From: Rhizobium sp. ICMP 5592
Lineage (GTDB): Bacteria; Pseudomonadota; Alphaproteobacteria; Rhizobiales; Rhizobiaceae
Direction: 5' to 3'
Length of the DNA stretch: 64,000 bases
Assembly: GCF_009498525.1 (NCBI RefSeq)
Contig: NZ_QSNT01000001.1
Coordinates: forward strand, 1,263,083 to 1,327,082
Shown: positions 36,157-45,399 of the stretch, one piece after another
Numbering within the stretch: position 1 is the first letter of the stretch
Layout: every line of letters begins with the position of its first letter
The notes under the pieces: model-generated
Told to the model about the DNA's origin: nothing
Database searches by the model: none
What the model saw: only the letters and a program-made list of their open reading frames with translations
Made by a program: the position numbers and the translations under genes

Positions 36157-37665
36157 GTGAAGGCGCAAGTGGTCATCCATCGCGATTTCCGGATTGCCGA
36201 TATCGACGACAGACTCTACAGCTCGTTTCTGGAGCATCTGGGTAGAGCGATCTACGGAGGCATCTATGAGCCCGGCCACCCGACCGCTGATGCGGACGGG
36301 TTTCGCCAGGACGTTATCGAACTCGTCCGCGAGCTGAATTCACCCTACTGCCGCTATCCTGGCGGCAATTTCGTCTCCGCCTACAATTGGGAAGACGGGG
36401 TGGGGCCTCGTTCTGAGCGCCCGGTGCGTCTCGATCTCGCCTGGCGTACCCGCGAGAGCAATCAGATCGGCGTCAACGAATTCGTCGACTGGTGCAAGAA
36501 GGCCAACACCAAGCCGATGCTGGCCGTCAACCTGGGTTCGCGCGGTCTTGATGACGCACGCAACTTCCTTGAATATTGCAATCATCCAAGCGGCACCTAT
36601 TGGTCGGACTTGCGCCGCAAGCATGGCTGGGCCGATCCCCATGGCGTGAAGCTCTGGTGCCTCGGCAACGAGATGGATGGTCCGTGGCAGGTCGGCCATA
36701 AGTCGGCCTACGAATACGGTCGGCTGGCCGATGAGACGGCCAAAGCCATGCGCGGCTTTGACAAGTCGCTGGAGCTGGTCGTCTGCGGCTCCTCCAATTC
36801 GGAGATGAAGACCTATCCGGATTGGGAAGCGCAGGTTCTCGAGCAGTGCTACGACAGCGCCGACCATATCTCGCTGCACATGTATTTTGCCAATCGCGAG
36901 AAGAACACGCTCAACTATCTCGCCAAGGCGGAGAAGCTCGACCGCTATATCGGCACCATCGGTGGCGTGATCGACTATATCAAGGCGAAGAAGCGTTCCA
37001 AGAAGACGATCGGCATTTCCTTCGACGAATGGAACGTCTGGTATCACTCGAACCAGCAGGACAAGGACATCCTTGCGCGCGACGAGTGGCCGGACGCGCC
37101 GCATTTGCTCGAAGACGTCTATAATTTCGAGGACGTTCTTCAGGTCGGCGGTATTCTGAATACCTTCATCCGCCGCTCCGATCGGGTTCGTATCGCCTGC
37201 ATCGCCCAGCTCGTGAACGTGATCGCACCGATCATGACGGAAGATGGCGGTCCCGCCTGGCGGCAGACCATCTATTATCCGCTGTATTTCGCCTCGAAAT
37301 ACGGCCGCGGTTTCGCGCTTCGGCTGGTCACCGACGGCCCGACCTACGACAGCGACGAGGCCGACGATGTGCCCTATCTCGATGTCTCCGCCGTTCATGA
37401 TGCCACGGGGAATACGGTCACTCTGTTTGCCGTGAACCGCCATCTGGACTCGGCGCTCGATCTCGACACCCGGCTGGAAGGTTTCCCCGGTGCGCGCGTC
37501 ATCGAGCAGTACGAGATGGTTCATGAGACGCTTGAGGCGGTCAACACGGCGTCCCGGCCCAATGTTGTCGTTCCCGTCAAGACGGGTGACGCCAAGATCG
37601 AGGATGGCCGGCTTCGCGCTACGCTGAAGCCACTGTCCTACAATGTGATCCGGCTGTCGGTATGA
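36157..37665 (+). CDS. abfA: Alpha-L-arabinofuranosidase, GH51 family
   Basis: The 502-residue enzyme releases L-arabinose from arabinan- or arabinoxylan-derived oligosaccharides. GH51 landmarks are present: the acid/base Glu172 in LWCLGNEMDGPWQ and the nucleophile Glu291 in GISFDEWNVWYH. The early CRYPGGNFVSAYNWEDGVGP is also typical. There is no signal peptide, so it acts in the cytoplasm on imported oligosaccharides. The start is GTG at 36157, seven bases after GGGAGG. The importer genes follow, and a hairpin separates them. Confidence 0.93.
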   Translation: MKAQVVIHRDFRIADIDDRLYSSFLEHLGRAIYGGIYEPGHPTADADGFRQDVIELVRELNSPYCRYPGGNFVSAYNWEDGVGPRSERPVRLDLAWRTRESNQIGVNEFVDWCKKANTKPMLAVNLGSRGLDDARNFLEYCNHPSGTYWSDLRRKHGWADPHGVKLWCLGNEMDGPWQVGHKSAYEYGRLADETAKAMRGFDKSLELVVCGSSNSEMKTYPDWEAQVLEQCYDSADHISLHMYFANREKNTLNYLAKAEKLDRYIGTIGGVIDYIKAKKRSKKTIGISFDEWNVWYHSNQQDKDILARDEWPDAPHLLEDVYNFEDVLQVGGILNTFIRRSDRVRIACIAQLVNVIAPIMTEDGGPAWRQTIYYPLYFASKYGRGFALRLVTDGPTYDSDEADDVPYLDVSAVHDATGNTVTLFAVNRHLDSALDLDTRLEGFPGARVIEQYEMVHETLEAVNTASRPNVVVPVKTGDAKIEDGRLRATLKPLSYNVIRLSV

Positions 37666-37675
37666 CAGCTGGTTG

Positions 37676-37701
37676 CCGGGACGCGGTAAAACGCGTCCCG
37701 G
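37676..37701 (+). terminator. Perfect ten-base hairpin after abfA
   Basis: Arms CCGGGACGCG and CGCGTCCCGG surround GTAAAA, ten bases after the abfA stop. No T-run follows. It probably protects the 3' end or lowers read-through between abfA and the transporter. Confidence 0.6.
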
Positions 37702-37875
37702 TCTGCAATGACGTCCGGCATGTCGCGAGGAGGCGATACATGTCGGCACGGTGGTCTGTTGCGAGAGGGTCTGGACATGAGGTGTTCAAGGTCCGTCTAA
37801 CGCAGGGAGTTTGAAAGTCACGGCTTGCCTCACCTTGTTTGGCCCGCCGTCCGATGGATAACTAGGGAGGAGATC

Positions 37876-39774
37876 ATGCAGAAGTGGAAGAAGCTTGCTT
37901 TCGGTGTCGCGCTGGCCACGTTCGGCCTGGTCGCGGCAGCCACGGCACAGGAATATACGACCTTGCCACGCAAGGAGACGCTGATCGTCGAGAACCCGGA
38001 AGGGACGATCAAGAACCCCGGCTGGTTCAATGTCTGGGTCAATGGCGGCGGCGGTGTCTCGACCGGCCTGCAGCAATTGACGATGGATACGCTCTGGTAC
38101 ATCGACCCCGAACAGGGGCTCGGTGGTTCGGCCTGGGACAATTCGCTCGCTGCCGACAAGCCGCAATATAATGACGACTTCACCCAGATGACGGTGAAGC
38201 TGCGCAAGGGGCTCTACTGGAGCGACGGCGTCGAGTTCACCGCCGATGACGTGGTCTATACGGTCAAAACCCAGATGGACCATCCGGGCATGAACTGGAG
38301 CGCTGCCTTTTCTGTGCAGGTCGCCAGTGTCGAGGCGCCGGATCCCTATACCGTCGTCTTCAAGCTGAAAAAGCCGAATTCACGGTTCCATGCTATCTTC
38401 ACCGTGCGGTGGAACGGCGCGTGGATCATGCCAAAACATGTCTTTGAGAAGGTTGCCGATCCGGTTCGCTACGATTTCGCCAATCCGGTCTCGCTCGGCG
38501 CCTACAAGCTGAAAAGCTTTGATCCGCAGGGAAAATGGTACACTTGGGAAAAGCGCGATGACTGGCAGCGCACTTCGCTCGCCCGCCTCGGCGAACCGGG
38601 TCCGAAATATGTCACTTACGTCGATCCAGGCCCGCCGGATAAACGTACGATCGCCCAGCTGGAGCATAATCTCGATATCATTCACGACAACACGCCCGAG
38701 GGCATGTTCACGCTGAAGGAGAAATCGAAGACGAGCGAAAGCTGGTTCCCGGGCTTCCCCTTCGCCCATCCCGATCCGACACTGCCGGCGGTGATCTTCA
38801 ACACGCAGGATCCGCTGTTCAAGAATGCCGATGTCCGCTGGGCGCTCGCACTCCTCATCGACATCAAGGCAGTCGATATGGCGAGTTATCGCGGTGCCGC
38901 AACGCTTTCGGCGCTTGGCGTTCCGCCGACGGCCATTGCCATGAAGGATTATCAGGCGCCATTGCAGGATTGGCTTAAGGACTTTGAAGTCGACACCGGC
39001 AAGCGCAAGATCAAGCCTTATGATCCGACGATCGGCCAGCAAGTCGCCGATATGCTGCGCAAGCAGCCGAAATATAAGGATCAGATCCCGACCGATCCGG
39101 CGGCCATCAGCACGGCCTTCGGCTATGGCTGGTGGAAGCCCGATCCGCAGGCGGCGGCCGAGCTCCTGGAAAAGGCCGGCTTCAAGAAGGTTGGCGGCAA
39201 ATGGATGACGCCGGACGGCCAGCCCTTCAAGATCCGCCTGACGGTGGAAGGCGATACGCGCTCGGTCTTCACCCGCGCGGGCACTCTGATCGCCCAGCAA
39301 TGGGCCGCCTTCGGCATCGACTCAAAGGCTGCTCCGTCCTCTGCCGTCTGGCAGGGGCTGGCAACGGGCGATTTCCAGTGCGCGATCGCCTGGAGCGTCG
39401 AAACATGGGGCGGCGATCCCGACCTGTCGTTCTTCCTCGAGAGCTGGCATTCGGATTTCGTTGCCAAGAAGGGCGAGAACCAGTCGGCCCGCAACTGGCA
39501 GCGCTGGTCCAATCCGGAGCTCGACAAAATCATCGAGAGCATCCGTCGGGTGAGTTCCGACGACCCGAAGGGTATCGAGCTCGGCAAGGACTATTTGAAG
39601 CTTGTCGCTCGCGAAATGCCGACCATTCCGCTGATGTCCTACAACGTCTTCACGTCGATGGATACCACCTACTGGAAAGGCTACCCGACGATCGCCGACC
39701 CTTATACCGATCCGGTTCCCAATTGGGCGAATTCCCGGTTGATGATGGTCAAGCTGAAGCCGGCGCAGCCATAA
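37876..39774 (+). CDS. Extracytoplasmic solute-binding protein, family 5, of the arabinoside importer
   Basis: The 632-residue protein has a signal peptide (MQKWKKLAFGVALATFGLVAAATA, cleavage before QEYTT) and an SBP_bac_5 body: VKLRKGLYWSDGVEFTADDVVYTVK near residue 100. Although the family is known for oligopeptides, several rhizobial members carry oligosaccharides, and the GH51 gene upstream supports that. I chose the ATG at 37876, preceded by GGGAGGAG. Two hairpins follow the stop, as often seen where a binding protein must exceed its permeases. Confidence 0.88.
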   Translation: MQKWKKLAFGVALATFGLVAAATAQEYTTLPRKETLIVENPEGTIKNPGWFNVWVNGGGGVSTGLQQLTMDTLWYIDPEQGLGGSAWDNSLAADKPQYNDDFTQMTVKLRKGLYWSDGVEFTADDVVYTVKTQMDHPGMNWSAAFSVQVASVEAPDPYTVVFKLKKPNSRFHAIFTVRWNGAWIMPKHVFEKVADPVRYDFANPVSLGAYKLKSFDPQGKWYTWEKRDDWQRTSLARLGEPGPKYVTYVDPGPPDKRTIAQLEHNLDIIHDNTPEGMFTLKEKSKTSESWFPGFPFAHPDPTLPAVIFNTQDPLFKNADVRWALALLIDIKAVDMASYRGAATLSALGVPPTAIAMKDYQAPLQDWLKDFEVDTGKRKIKPYDPTIGQQVADMLRKQPKYKDQIPTDPAAISTAFGYGWWKPDPQAAAELLEKAGFKKVGGKWMTPDGQPFKIRLTVEGDTRSVFTRAGTLIAQQWAAFGIDSKAAPSSAVWQGLATGDFQCAIAWSVETWGGDPDLSFFLESWHSDFVAKKGENQSARNWQRWSNPELDKIIESIRRVSSDDPKGIELGKDYLKLVAREMPTIPLMSYNVFTSMDTTYWKGYPTIADPYTDPVPNWANSRLMMVKLKPAQP

Positions 39775-39785
39775 ATCCTCCCAAC

Positions 39786-39811
39786 CCTGACGCGGTATCT
39801 GCCGCGTCAGG
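39786..39811 (+). terminator. First of two hairpins after the binding-protein gene
   Basis: Perfect ten-base arms CCTGACGCGG and CCGCGTCAGG enclose six bases, 11 bases after the stop. It has no T-run, so RNA stabilisation is the likely role. Confidence 0.65.
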
Positions 39812-39816
39812 CACCT

Positions 39817-39853
39817 GTCGCCGGGCATTAAGCGAGTCCGGCGACCCTTTTTT
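39817..39853 (+). terminator. Rho-independent terminator or attenuator between binding protein and permease
   Basis: Eight-base arms GTCGCCGG (39817-39824) and CCGGCGAC (39838-39845) are followed by CC and six Ts. It stands 40 bases before the permease start. Partial read-through would give less permease than binding protein. Confidence 0.75.
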
Positions 39854-39892
39854 AAAGAGTGATCAAGCGCAAGCAGCAAGGAAAACGACGGC

Positions 39893-40897
39893 ATGGCGTC
39901 CTATCCCATTTTCGTATTGAAGCGATTTGGCCAGTTCCTGCTCGTCGTCTTTCTCGGCATTTCCGCGACCTTCTTCATCACCCATATGACCCCGATCGAT
40001 CCTGTCGAGCAGAGCATCGGCGCCATTCAGCAGATGGGCCAGTCCGATCCGCGCGCCGTCGACCTCATGCGTCAGTCGCTTCGCGAGCTTTACGGCATGG
40101 AGGGCTCGCTCTGGCAGCAATATGTGCATTTCTGGACGCGCCTCGCGACCGGCGATCTCGGGCCGTCTCTTTCGGCCTTTCCGACACCGGTCTCGACCAT
40201 TATCCTGCGGTCGCTTCCGTGGACGATCGGCCTGATGACGGTTGCGACGCTATTCACCTTCATCCTCGGCAACATGATCGGCGCGCTCGCCGGCTATTAT
40301 CGCAAGAGCATGGTGCTGAAAGCTGTCAGCCTCGTCTTCATCGCGATGCAGCCGATCCCCTATTACATTCTCGCCTTCGTGCTGATCATCCTGTTCGGCT
40401 ATCTCTGGCCGATCCTGCCGATCAACGGCGGCTATGAGATGAACACCAATCTGCAATTCTCCTTCTCGCTGGTTCTCGACATATTGCGGCACTCCATCCT
40501 GCCGGCTCTCTCGCTGATCCTCGTTGGAACGGGTGGATGGCTGATCGGCATGCGGGCGCTAGTCTCCAACATCATCACCGAGGATTATGTGACCTTCGCC
40601 GAGCTCGGCGGGGTGCCGAAGAACCGCATCCTGCGATCCTACATCGCCCGCAACGCGATGGTGCCGCAGTTTACCGGGCTCGCCATGTCGCTGGGGGCGG
40701 TCTTCAACGGCACGGTCATCACCGAGATCGTCTTCGGCTATCCCGGCATCGGCAACCTGCTGATTTCGGCGGTGCATGCCGGCGATTACAGCCTCGTCTT
40801 GGGTTTGAGCGCACTGTCCATCGCCGGCGTCGCCGCCGCGGTGTTTATCATCGATATTCTGGGTCCACTGATCGACCCGCGCATCAGGGTGGAGTAG
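39893..40897 (+). CDS. ABC transporter permease, DppB/OppB type
   Basis: The 334-residue inner-membrane protein has six hydrophobic segments and the family's coupling loop AELGGVPKNRILRSYIARNAMVPQFTGLAMSLG. The large loop between the first and second helices is normal for the OppB type. It forms the channel with the next gene. AGGAAAACG lies upstream of the ATG at 39893. Three bases separate it from the second permease. Confidence 0.92.
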   Translation: MASYPIFVLKRFGQFLLVVFLGISATFFITHMTPIDPVEQSIGAIQQMGQSDPRAVDLMRQSLRELYGMEGSLWQQYVHFWTRLATGDLGPSLSAFPTPVSTIILRSLPWTIGLMTVATLFTFILGNMIGALAGYYRKSMVLKAVSLVFIAMQPIPYYILAFVLIILFGYLWPILPINGGYEMNTNLQFSFSLVLDILRHSILPALSLILVGTGGWLIGMRALVSNIITEDYVTFAELGGVPKNRILRSYIARNAMVPQFTGLAMSLGAVFNGTVITEIVFGYPGIGNLLISAVHAGDYSLVLGLSALSIAGVAAAVFIIDILGPLIDPRIRVE

Positions 40898-40900
40898 GCC

Positions 40901-41758
40901 ATGTTCACGATCGTTCGCGACCTCGCCCGCCAGAATGCGGAATTCCTTTGCGGCCTGCTGCTTTTCGCAGTGATTGTCGCGCTTATCGTCCTGTCCTATT
41001 TTTCGCCCTACGGTCCCTCGGACATCTATGTCCTGCCGCCCGATATGCCGCCTGATGGCGATTACTGGCTCGGCACGACCTCGCGCGGTCAGGATGTCTT
41101 CTGGCAGCTCACCACGGCTCTCAGGAACACGCTCTATTTCGGCATCGGCGTGGCATTTCTGTCACGTATCATTTCGCTGGTGGTCGGTCTTGTGGCGGGT
41201 TACCTCGGCGGCGTGGTCGATCGGGTGCTGATGGCCATCAACGACAGCATCATGGTCATTCCGCAGTTTCCGCTGCTGATCCTGTTCTACTTCGTGCTCA
41301 AGGACGGAATGACCTGGACCGTTCTCATCGCGGTTATGGCCTCGCTCGGCTGGTCCTACGATGCGCGGCTGATCCGCTCGGTGGCGATCAGCCTCAAGAG
41401 CCGGCCGTTTACGACCCAGAGCGTCTATTCCGGCATGAGCATGTACAAGATCCTCGTGCAGGAGCATTTGCCCTATGTCCTGCCGATCGTCTTCGCCACG
41501 ACGATGAACAACATGATCTGGTCGATCGGCATGGAAATCACGCTGTCGGTACTCGGTTTCACGGATATCGAAACCCCGACCATGGGCATGATGATCTACT
41601 GGGCAAATGCCCATTCGGCGCTGATCGCTGGAGTATGGTGGTGGGTCGCGGCTCCCGTCGCAGCCATCGTCGTGTTGTTCACGGCGCTCTTCCTGCTGTC
41701 GATGTCGATGAACGAATACAACGATCCGCGCAGCCGGCTGAACCGGATGGGGGGCTAA
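40901..41758 (+). CDS. ABC transporter permease, DppC/OppC type
   Basis: A 285-residue permease with about six membrane segments. The N-terminal periplasmic stretch PPDGDYWLGTTSRGQDVFWQL is the OppC-like start of the channel domain, and SVYSGMSMYKILVQEHLPYVLPIVFAT is the coupling loop. It pairs with the DppB-like protein before it. The stop is three bases before the first ATPase gene. Confidence 0.92.
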   Translation: MFTIVRDLARQNAEFLCGLLLFAVIVALIVLSYFSPYGPSDIYVLPPDMPPDGDYWLGTTSRGQDVFWQLTTALRNTLYFGIGVAFLSRIISLVVGLVAGYLGGVVDRVLMAINDSIMVIPQFPLLILFYFVLKDGMTWTVLIAVMASLGWSYDARLIRSVAISLKSRPFTTQSVYSGMSMYKILVQEHLPYVLPIVFATTMNNMIWSIGMEITLSVLGFTDIETPTMGMMIYWANAHSALIAGVWWWVAAPVAAIVVLFTALFLLSMSMNEYNDPRSRLNRMGG

Positions 41759-41761
41759 GTC

Positions 41762-42751
41762 ATGGACGCTGTGGTCGAGGTCAAGAATCTCAAAGCCTAC
41801 TACAAAGCCTTCCTCTATGGCGTCGATCGCGAGGTGCGTGCCGTTGATGATATCAGCCTGACGATCGGCCGCGGCGAGATCTATGGCGTTGCGGGTGAAT
41901 CGAGCAGTGGCAAGACGACGCTCATCAAGACCATTGCCGGCGCCATTCGTCCGCCGTTGAGGGTTGTCGAGGGCAGCGTCACCTTTCACTTCAACGGCGG
42001 CACACAGGATATCCATACGATGACGCCGGAGGCGAGGGCAGCGCTCCGGTGGCGGCATCTGTCCTACATCATGCAGGGCTCGATGAACGTACTCAATCCC
42101 GTGCGGCGCATTCGCCACTCTTTCACGGATTTTGCCTTTCGCCACATGAAGGCGGACAAATCCGCTTTCTTCGAGCGGGTCTCCAGCCACTTGCAGCGGC
42201 TGAAACTCGATCCCCAGCTTCTCGATGCCTATCCCCACGAATTGTCCGGCGGCATGCGCCAGCGCATGACCATTGCGCTTGCCACCATCCTGACGCCGGA
42301 ATTCATCATCGCCGACGAGCCGACGACGGCCCTCGATGTCATCGTGCAGCGCGACGTCCTGACGATGATCCGCGAGATCCAGCGTGACATGGGCTCCTCT
42401 TTCCTGTTCGTCACGCATGACATGGGCGTCCACGCCGCCGTCTCCGATCGCATCGGCATCGTTTATGCCGGCCGTCTGGTTGAGGAGGCGCCGACCCGCA
42501 AGCTCTTCCATCTGCCACTGCATCCCTATACGCAGCATCTGGTCGCGAGCCTTCCGCGCATCGGCGATGCCAGCACCCGGCCTTCGCTGGAAGGCCGGCC
42601 ACCCAATCTCGCCATGCCGCCGGAAGGCTGTCGTTTTCATCCGAGATGTCCGAAGCGCATGGACATTTGCAGCCGCGAGGCGCCGCCGATGGTCGCGGTC
42701 GAGCCGGACCGGCGCGTGGCCTGTTTTGCTGTGACGGGAGAACGGATTTGA
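41762..42751 (+). CDS. ABC transporter ATP-binding protein, DppD/OppD type
   Basis: The 329-residue ATPase has Walker A GESSSGKTTLIKTIAG, the signature LSGGMRQRMTIALA and Walker B FIIADEPTTALD. It ends in the oligopeptide-type extension GCRFHPRCPKRMDICSREAP, whose cysteines may hold an iron-sulfur cluster as in related dipeptide ATPases. It drives import with the next protein. Its TGA overlaps the TTG start of that gene. Confidence 0.92.
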   Translation: MDAVVEVKNLKAYYKAFLYGVDREVRAVDDISLTIGRGEIYGVAGESSSGKTTLIKTIAGAIRPPLRVVEGSVTFHFNGGTQDIHTMTPEARAALRWRHLSYIMQGSMNVLNPVRRIRHSFTDFAFRHMKADKSAFFERVSSHLQRLKLDPQLLDAYPHELSGGMRQRMTIALATILTPEFIIADEPTTALDVIVQRDVLTMIREIQRDMGSSFLFVTHDMGVHAAVSDRIGIVYAGRLVEEAPTRKLFHLPLHPYTQHLVASLPRIGDASTRPSLEGRPPNLAMPPEGCRFHPRCPKRMDICSREAPPMVAVEPDRRVACFAVTGERI

Positions 42752-43554
42752 ACGATCTGCTTTCGCTCTCGCATGTCACTAAGATCTACAGGCAGGGCGG
42801 CCTGCTCGGCGGCCGCCATATCACCGCCGTCAAGGATGTCAGCCTGACGCTCGGGCAGGAGCCGGAGATCTTGTCGATTGTTGGCGAATCCGGCTCGGGT
42901 AAGTCGACCATTGCCGCGATGATCCTCGGGCAGACGGCGCCGACGGAGGGACGGCTGGATTTCCGGGGCAGTCCGGTCGCGGTCCACGGCAGGGTCGAGC
43001 GGCGCGCCTTCATGCGGCAGGTCCAGCCGGTGCTGCAAAACCCGTTCGAAGCTTTCAATCCGCTGAAACGGGTGGATCGCTATCTCTTCGAGACGGCAAG
43101 GAGTTTCGCGCCCAATGGTAAGCGGCCGAGCCGTGAGGAAATCGAGCGCATGGCGGATGCCGCACTCTCGCATATCGGTCTGAGCCTGGCCGAGGTGAAA
43201 GGCCGGTTTCCGCATGAATTGTCGGGTGGGCAATTGCAGCGCACGGCGATCGCCCGCGCGCTCATACCGCAACCGCGGCTTCTGGTCGCCGACGAGCCTG
43301 TCTCGATGGTCGATGCCTCGCTGCGGATGGCGATCGTCAATCTCTTCAGCCAGCTGAAGAAGGATCTCGGTCTATCGATCATCTACATCACGCATGATCT
43401 GGCGACCGCCTATTATATCAGCGATCGCATCGTCATCATGAAGAAGGGCGAGATCGTCGAGCAAGGGCAGGCGCGGGCCGTTTTGGACAATCCGCAGCAC
43501 CCCTATTCCCGGGCGCTCAAGGAAGCGGTGCTGTCGACGACACCGGAGATTTGA
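42748..43554 (+). CDS. ABC transporter ATP-binding protein, DppF/OppF type, TTG start
   Basis: I start this protein at TTG 42748, where TTGA overlaps the stop of the gene before and GGGAGA lies seven bases upstream. That gives 268 residues beginning NDLLSLSHVTKIYRQGG after the initiator. The longer ATG frame from 42646 would add 34 unlikely residues. Walker A is GESGSGKSTIAAMILG, the signature LSGGQLQRTAIARA and Walker B LLVADEPVSMVD. It lacks the cysteine extension of its partner. It ends the operon. Confidence 0.9.
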   Translation: MNDLLSLSHVTKIYRQGGLLGGRHITAVKDVSLTLGQEPEILSIVGESGSGKSTIAAMILGQTAPTEGRLDFRGSPVAVHGRVERRAFMRQVQPVLQNPFEAFNPLKRVDRYLFETARSFAPNGKRPSREEIERMADAALSHIGLSLAEVKGRFPHELSGGQLQRTAIARALIPQPRLLVADEPVSMVDASLRMAIVNLFSQLKKDLGLSIIYITHDLATAYYISDRIVIMKKGEIVEQGQARAVLDNPQHPYSRALKEAVLSTTPEI

Positions 43555-43582
43555 TGTTTGATCCCCAGTTTTGATGGGGCTA

Positions 43583-43614
43583 TTCCGATGCGCCCTGTTT
43601 CAGGCGCATCGGAA
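43583..43614. terminator. Strong hairpin between the importer operon and the SnoaL-like gene
   Basis: Perfect 12-base arms TTCCGATGCGCC and GGCGCATCGGAA enclose eight bases, 28 bases after the last importer stop. The two flanking genes converge, so it may end both transcripts. The following TATTTAG is a weak U-tract. Confidence 0.7.
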
Positions 43615-43633
43615 CGTATTTAGGGCGTCGGTG

Positions 43634-44083
43634 TTAGCTATGGCTTTCCGGCATCACCGAAGAATGGTGCGACGTGATCAGCCATTTTCCATGTTCGAAC
43701 TTGTAGGTGAAGGTGTAGCGGGCCGGTACCTTCGTGCCGTCGCTAAGCGTGAAGGTATAGGTGCCGGTATCGATCACCTTGTCGCAGCCGATCTTGATGG
43801 TGCGGCTGTCGATCTTGCCCTGCGGCTTCTTCTTCAGAAAGTCCACGAAATAGGCCCTGCGCTCTTCCTGGGTCAGGCGCGGCTTGTTGGAGACCGTCGG
43901 CAGGAGAACCGCGTCGGGGGCGTAGTTCTCGACAACCTTGTCAGGGTTAAGCGTTGCGAGTGACGTGTTCCAGCGGTCGAAGAGGCCTTCCACCTGCTTT
44001 TCGGTGATCGGCATGCATTCGGCGGCCATTGCCTGGCCAGCCAGGACGGAAGCGACGGCGGCGACCATGACAAACTTATACAT
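43634..44083 (-). CDS. Secreted SnoaL-like (NTF2-fold) protein
   Basis: The 149-residue protein has a signal peptide (MYKFVMVAAVASVLAGQAMA, cleavage before AECMP) and an NTF2-like domain like that of SgcJ/EcaC and calmodulin-kinase association proteins. The stretch LFDRWNTSLATLNPDKVVENYAPDAVLLPTVS and the end YTFTYKFEHGKWLITSHHSSVMP are typical. Function in the periplasm is unknown. I chose the ATG at 44083; the 43 residues before it are not needed. It diverges from the histidine kinase across 200 bases. Confidence 0.82.
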   Translation of the reverse strand: MYKFVMVAAVASVLAGQAMAAECMPITEKQVEGLFDRWNTSLATLNPDKVVENYAPDAVLLPTVSNKPRLTQEERRAYFVDFLKKKPQGKIDSRTIKIGCDKVIDTGTYTFTLSDGTKVPARYTFTYKFEHGKWLITSHHSSVMPESHS

Positions 44084-44283
44084 AAGGGGGTATCTCCAAT
44101 TTTGACTGTTTTCTCCGGCCTCATCGCCGGTAGCCTGAAGATAAGTCCGCTCAAATGCTGAAACGATCTGCCGGTCGGCGGTGAAATGATATGCCGGTTG
44201 GCGTATGTTCATCGGCTTACGGAATGTCTATCTAAGACGACACCGGGGCATCAGGCACCGGCCCATGCCAGAGACCAGAGACA

Positions 44284-45399
44284 GTGGAAAACCTAGAATC
44301 TCCCGTGAGAGAACTGCGCCGGCTCTACAGGGAGGCCGAAGCAAAGGCAGCGCGTTTGAGGCTGATTGTCGAGGCGCGAAATATCCTCGATACGATGGAC
44401 TTCGAGATTGCCGCCCGGCAGGTGCTCGCCCTTGTCTGTTCCTTCTGCGGCGCATCCGCCGCGCGGATAGAGTTTCCCGACGATCAGACGACTGAGGCCA
44501 TTCGATACGAACGCGGCGCCTCGCAGCCATCCCTCCGGATTGTTTTTGCAGTCAACCTCAAGGGAAACGATCCCAGGATTTCTCTGTCGCTTGCTCAGGA
44601 GATAGAGGCCCTGACCACCGACGACGACCAGCAAACGCTGAAAATCGTTGCCGACCAGCTTCTGGCAGCTCTCAACGACAAGAGGCGCCAGCAGGAGCGC
44701 GAAGCTTTCACCGAGGCGCTGCGGAGCCGCGAGGCCATGCTTGCTCATCTGGTCGGCGAGATGATCAGCGCCCAGGAAAAAGAACGCGCCCGCGTTGCCT
44801 ATGATCTGCACGACGGCGTAGCACAGAGCCTCGTGAGCCTGCTTTTTCATCTGCAGGCAGCGACGGTCGGTCAGGATATGGACGCGCAAACCGCGCAGAA
44901 TCTGACCGATTGTATCGATCTCGCCCGCCGCTGTGTCGGCGATATCAGGCATGCCATCGCCGATCTCAGGCCGGCCGAGCTTGACGATCTCGGTCTTGCC
45001 GCAGCGATCCGGGCGAAGCTGGATTCGATGCGGATAGACCATGTCTCCTTCTCGGATCAGCTCGGTGAGACCCGGCTTCCGCGTGCCGTCGAGATCGTCC
45101 TTTATCGCGTTGCCCAGGAGGCGCTCGCCAATGCCGAAAAGCATGCGGCCTGCACGCATGTCCAGATTGAACTTGCCGAAAATGCGGACGGGGTCGTCAT
45201 GCTGACGGTATCCGACGATGGTCGCGGCTTTGCGGCCGGCGATCACCGGCCGGAGAGGGGGCACGGGGTCGGTCTGCCGGCGATGCGCGAACGTCTGGCG
45301 CTGGTCGGCGGAACGCTGTCGATCGAGAGCGCGCCGGGCGCTGGAACCCGCCTGCTGGCGGAAGTGCCAACTGATTTGAACCGGGAATCATCTTCATGA
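44284..45399 (+). CDS. NarX/DegS-type sensor histidine kinase (HisKA_3)
   Basis: The 371-residue cytoplasmic protein has an N-terminal coiled-coil and GAF-like half, then HisKA_3 with the phosphorylated His176 in YDLHDGVAQSLVSLL. A HATPase_c domain with NAEKHA and DDGRGFAAGD follows. There is no membrane segment, so it may sense an internal signal. The start is GTG at 44284 with no strong ribosome site. The stop overlaps the response-regulator start (ATGA), so they form a pair. Confidence 0.88.
   Translation: MENLESPVRELRRLYREAEAKAARLRLIVEARNILDTMDFEIAARQVLALVCSFCGASAARIEFPDDQTTEAIRYERGASQPSLRIVFAVNLKGNDPRISLSLAQEIEALTTDDDQQTLKIVADQLLAALNDKRRQQEREAFTEALRSREAMLAHLVGEMISAQEKERARVAYDLHDGVAQSLVSLLFHLQAATVGQDMDAQTAQNLTDCIDLARRCVGDIRHAIADLRPAELDDLGLAAAIRAKLDSMRIDHVSFSDQLGETRLPRAVEIVLYRVAQEALANAEKHAACTHVQIELAENADGVVMLTVSDDGRGFAAGDHRPERGHGVGLPAMRERLALVGGTLSIESAPGAGTRLLAEVPTDLNRESSS

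Noticed and set aside
41162..42640. 492-residue minus-strand frame across a permease and an ATPase gene
   Set aside because: The plus-strand genes carry complete ABC motifs; this frame shows none.
42646..42747. ATG start for the second arabinoside ATPase
   Set aside because: It adds 34 residues without homology inside the previous gene; TTG at 42748 overlaps the stop and has a ribosome site.
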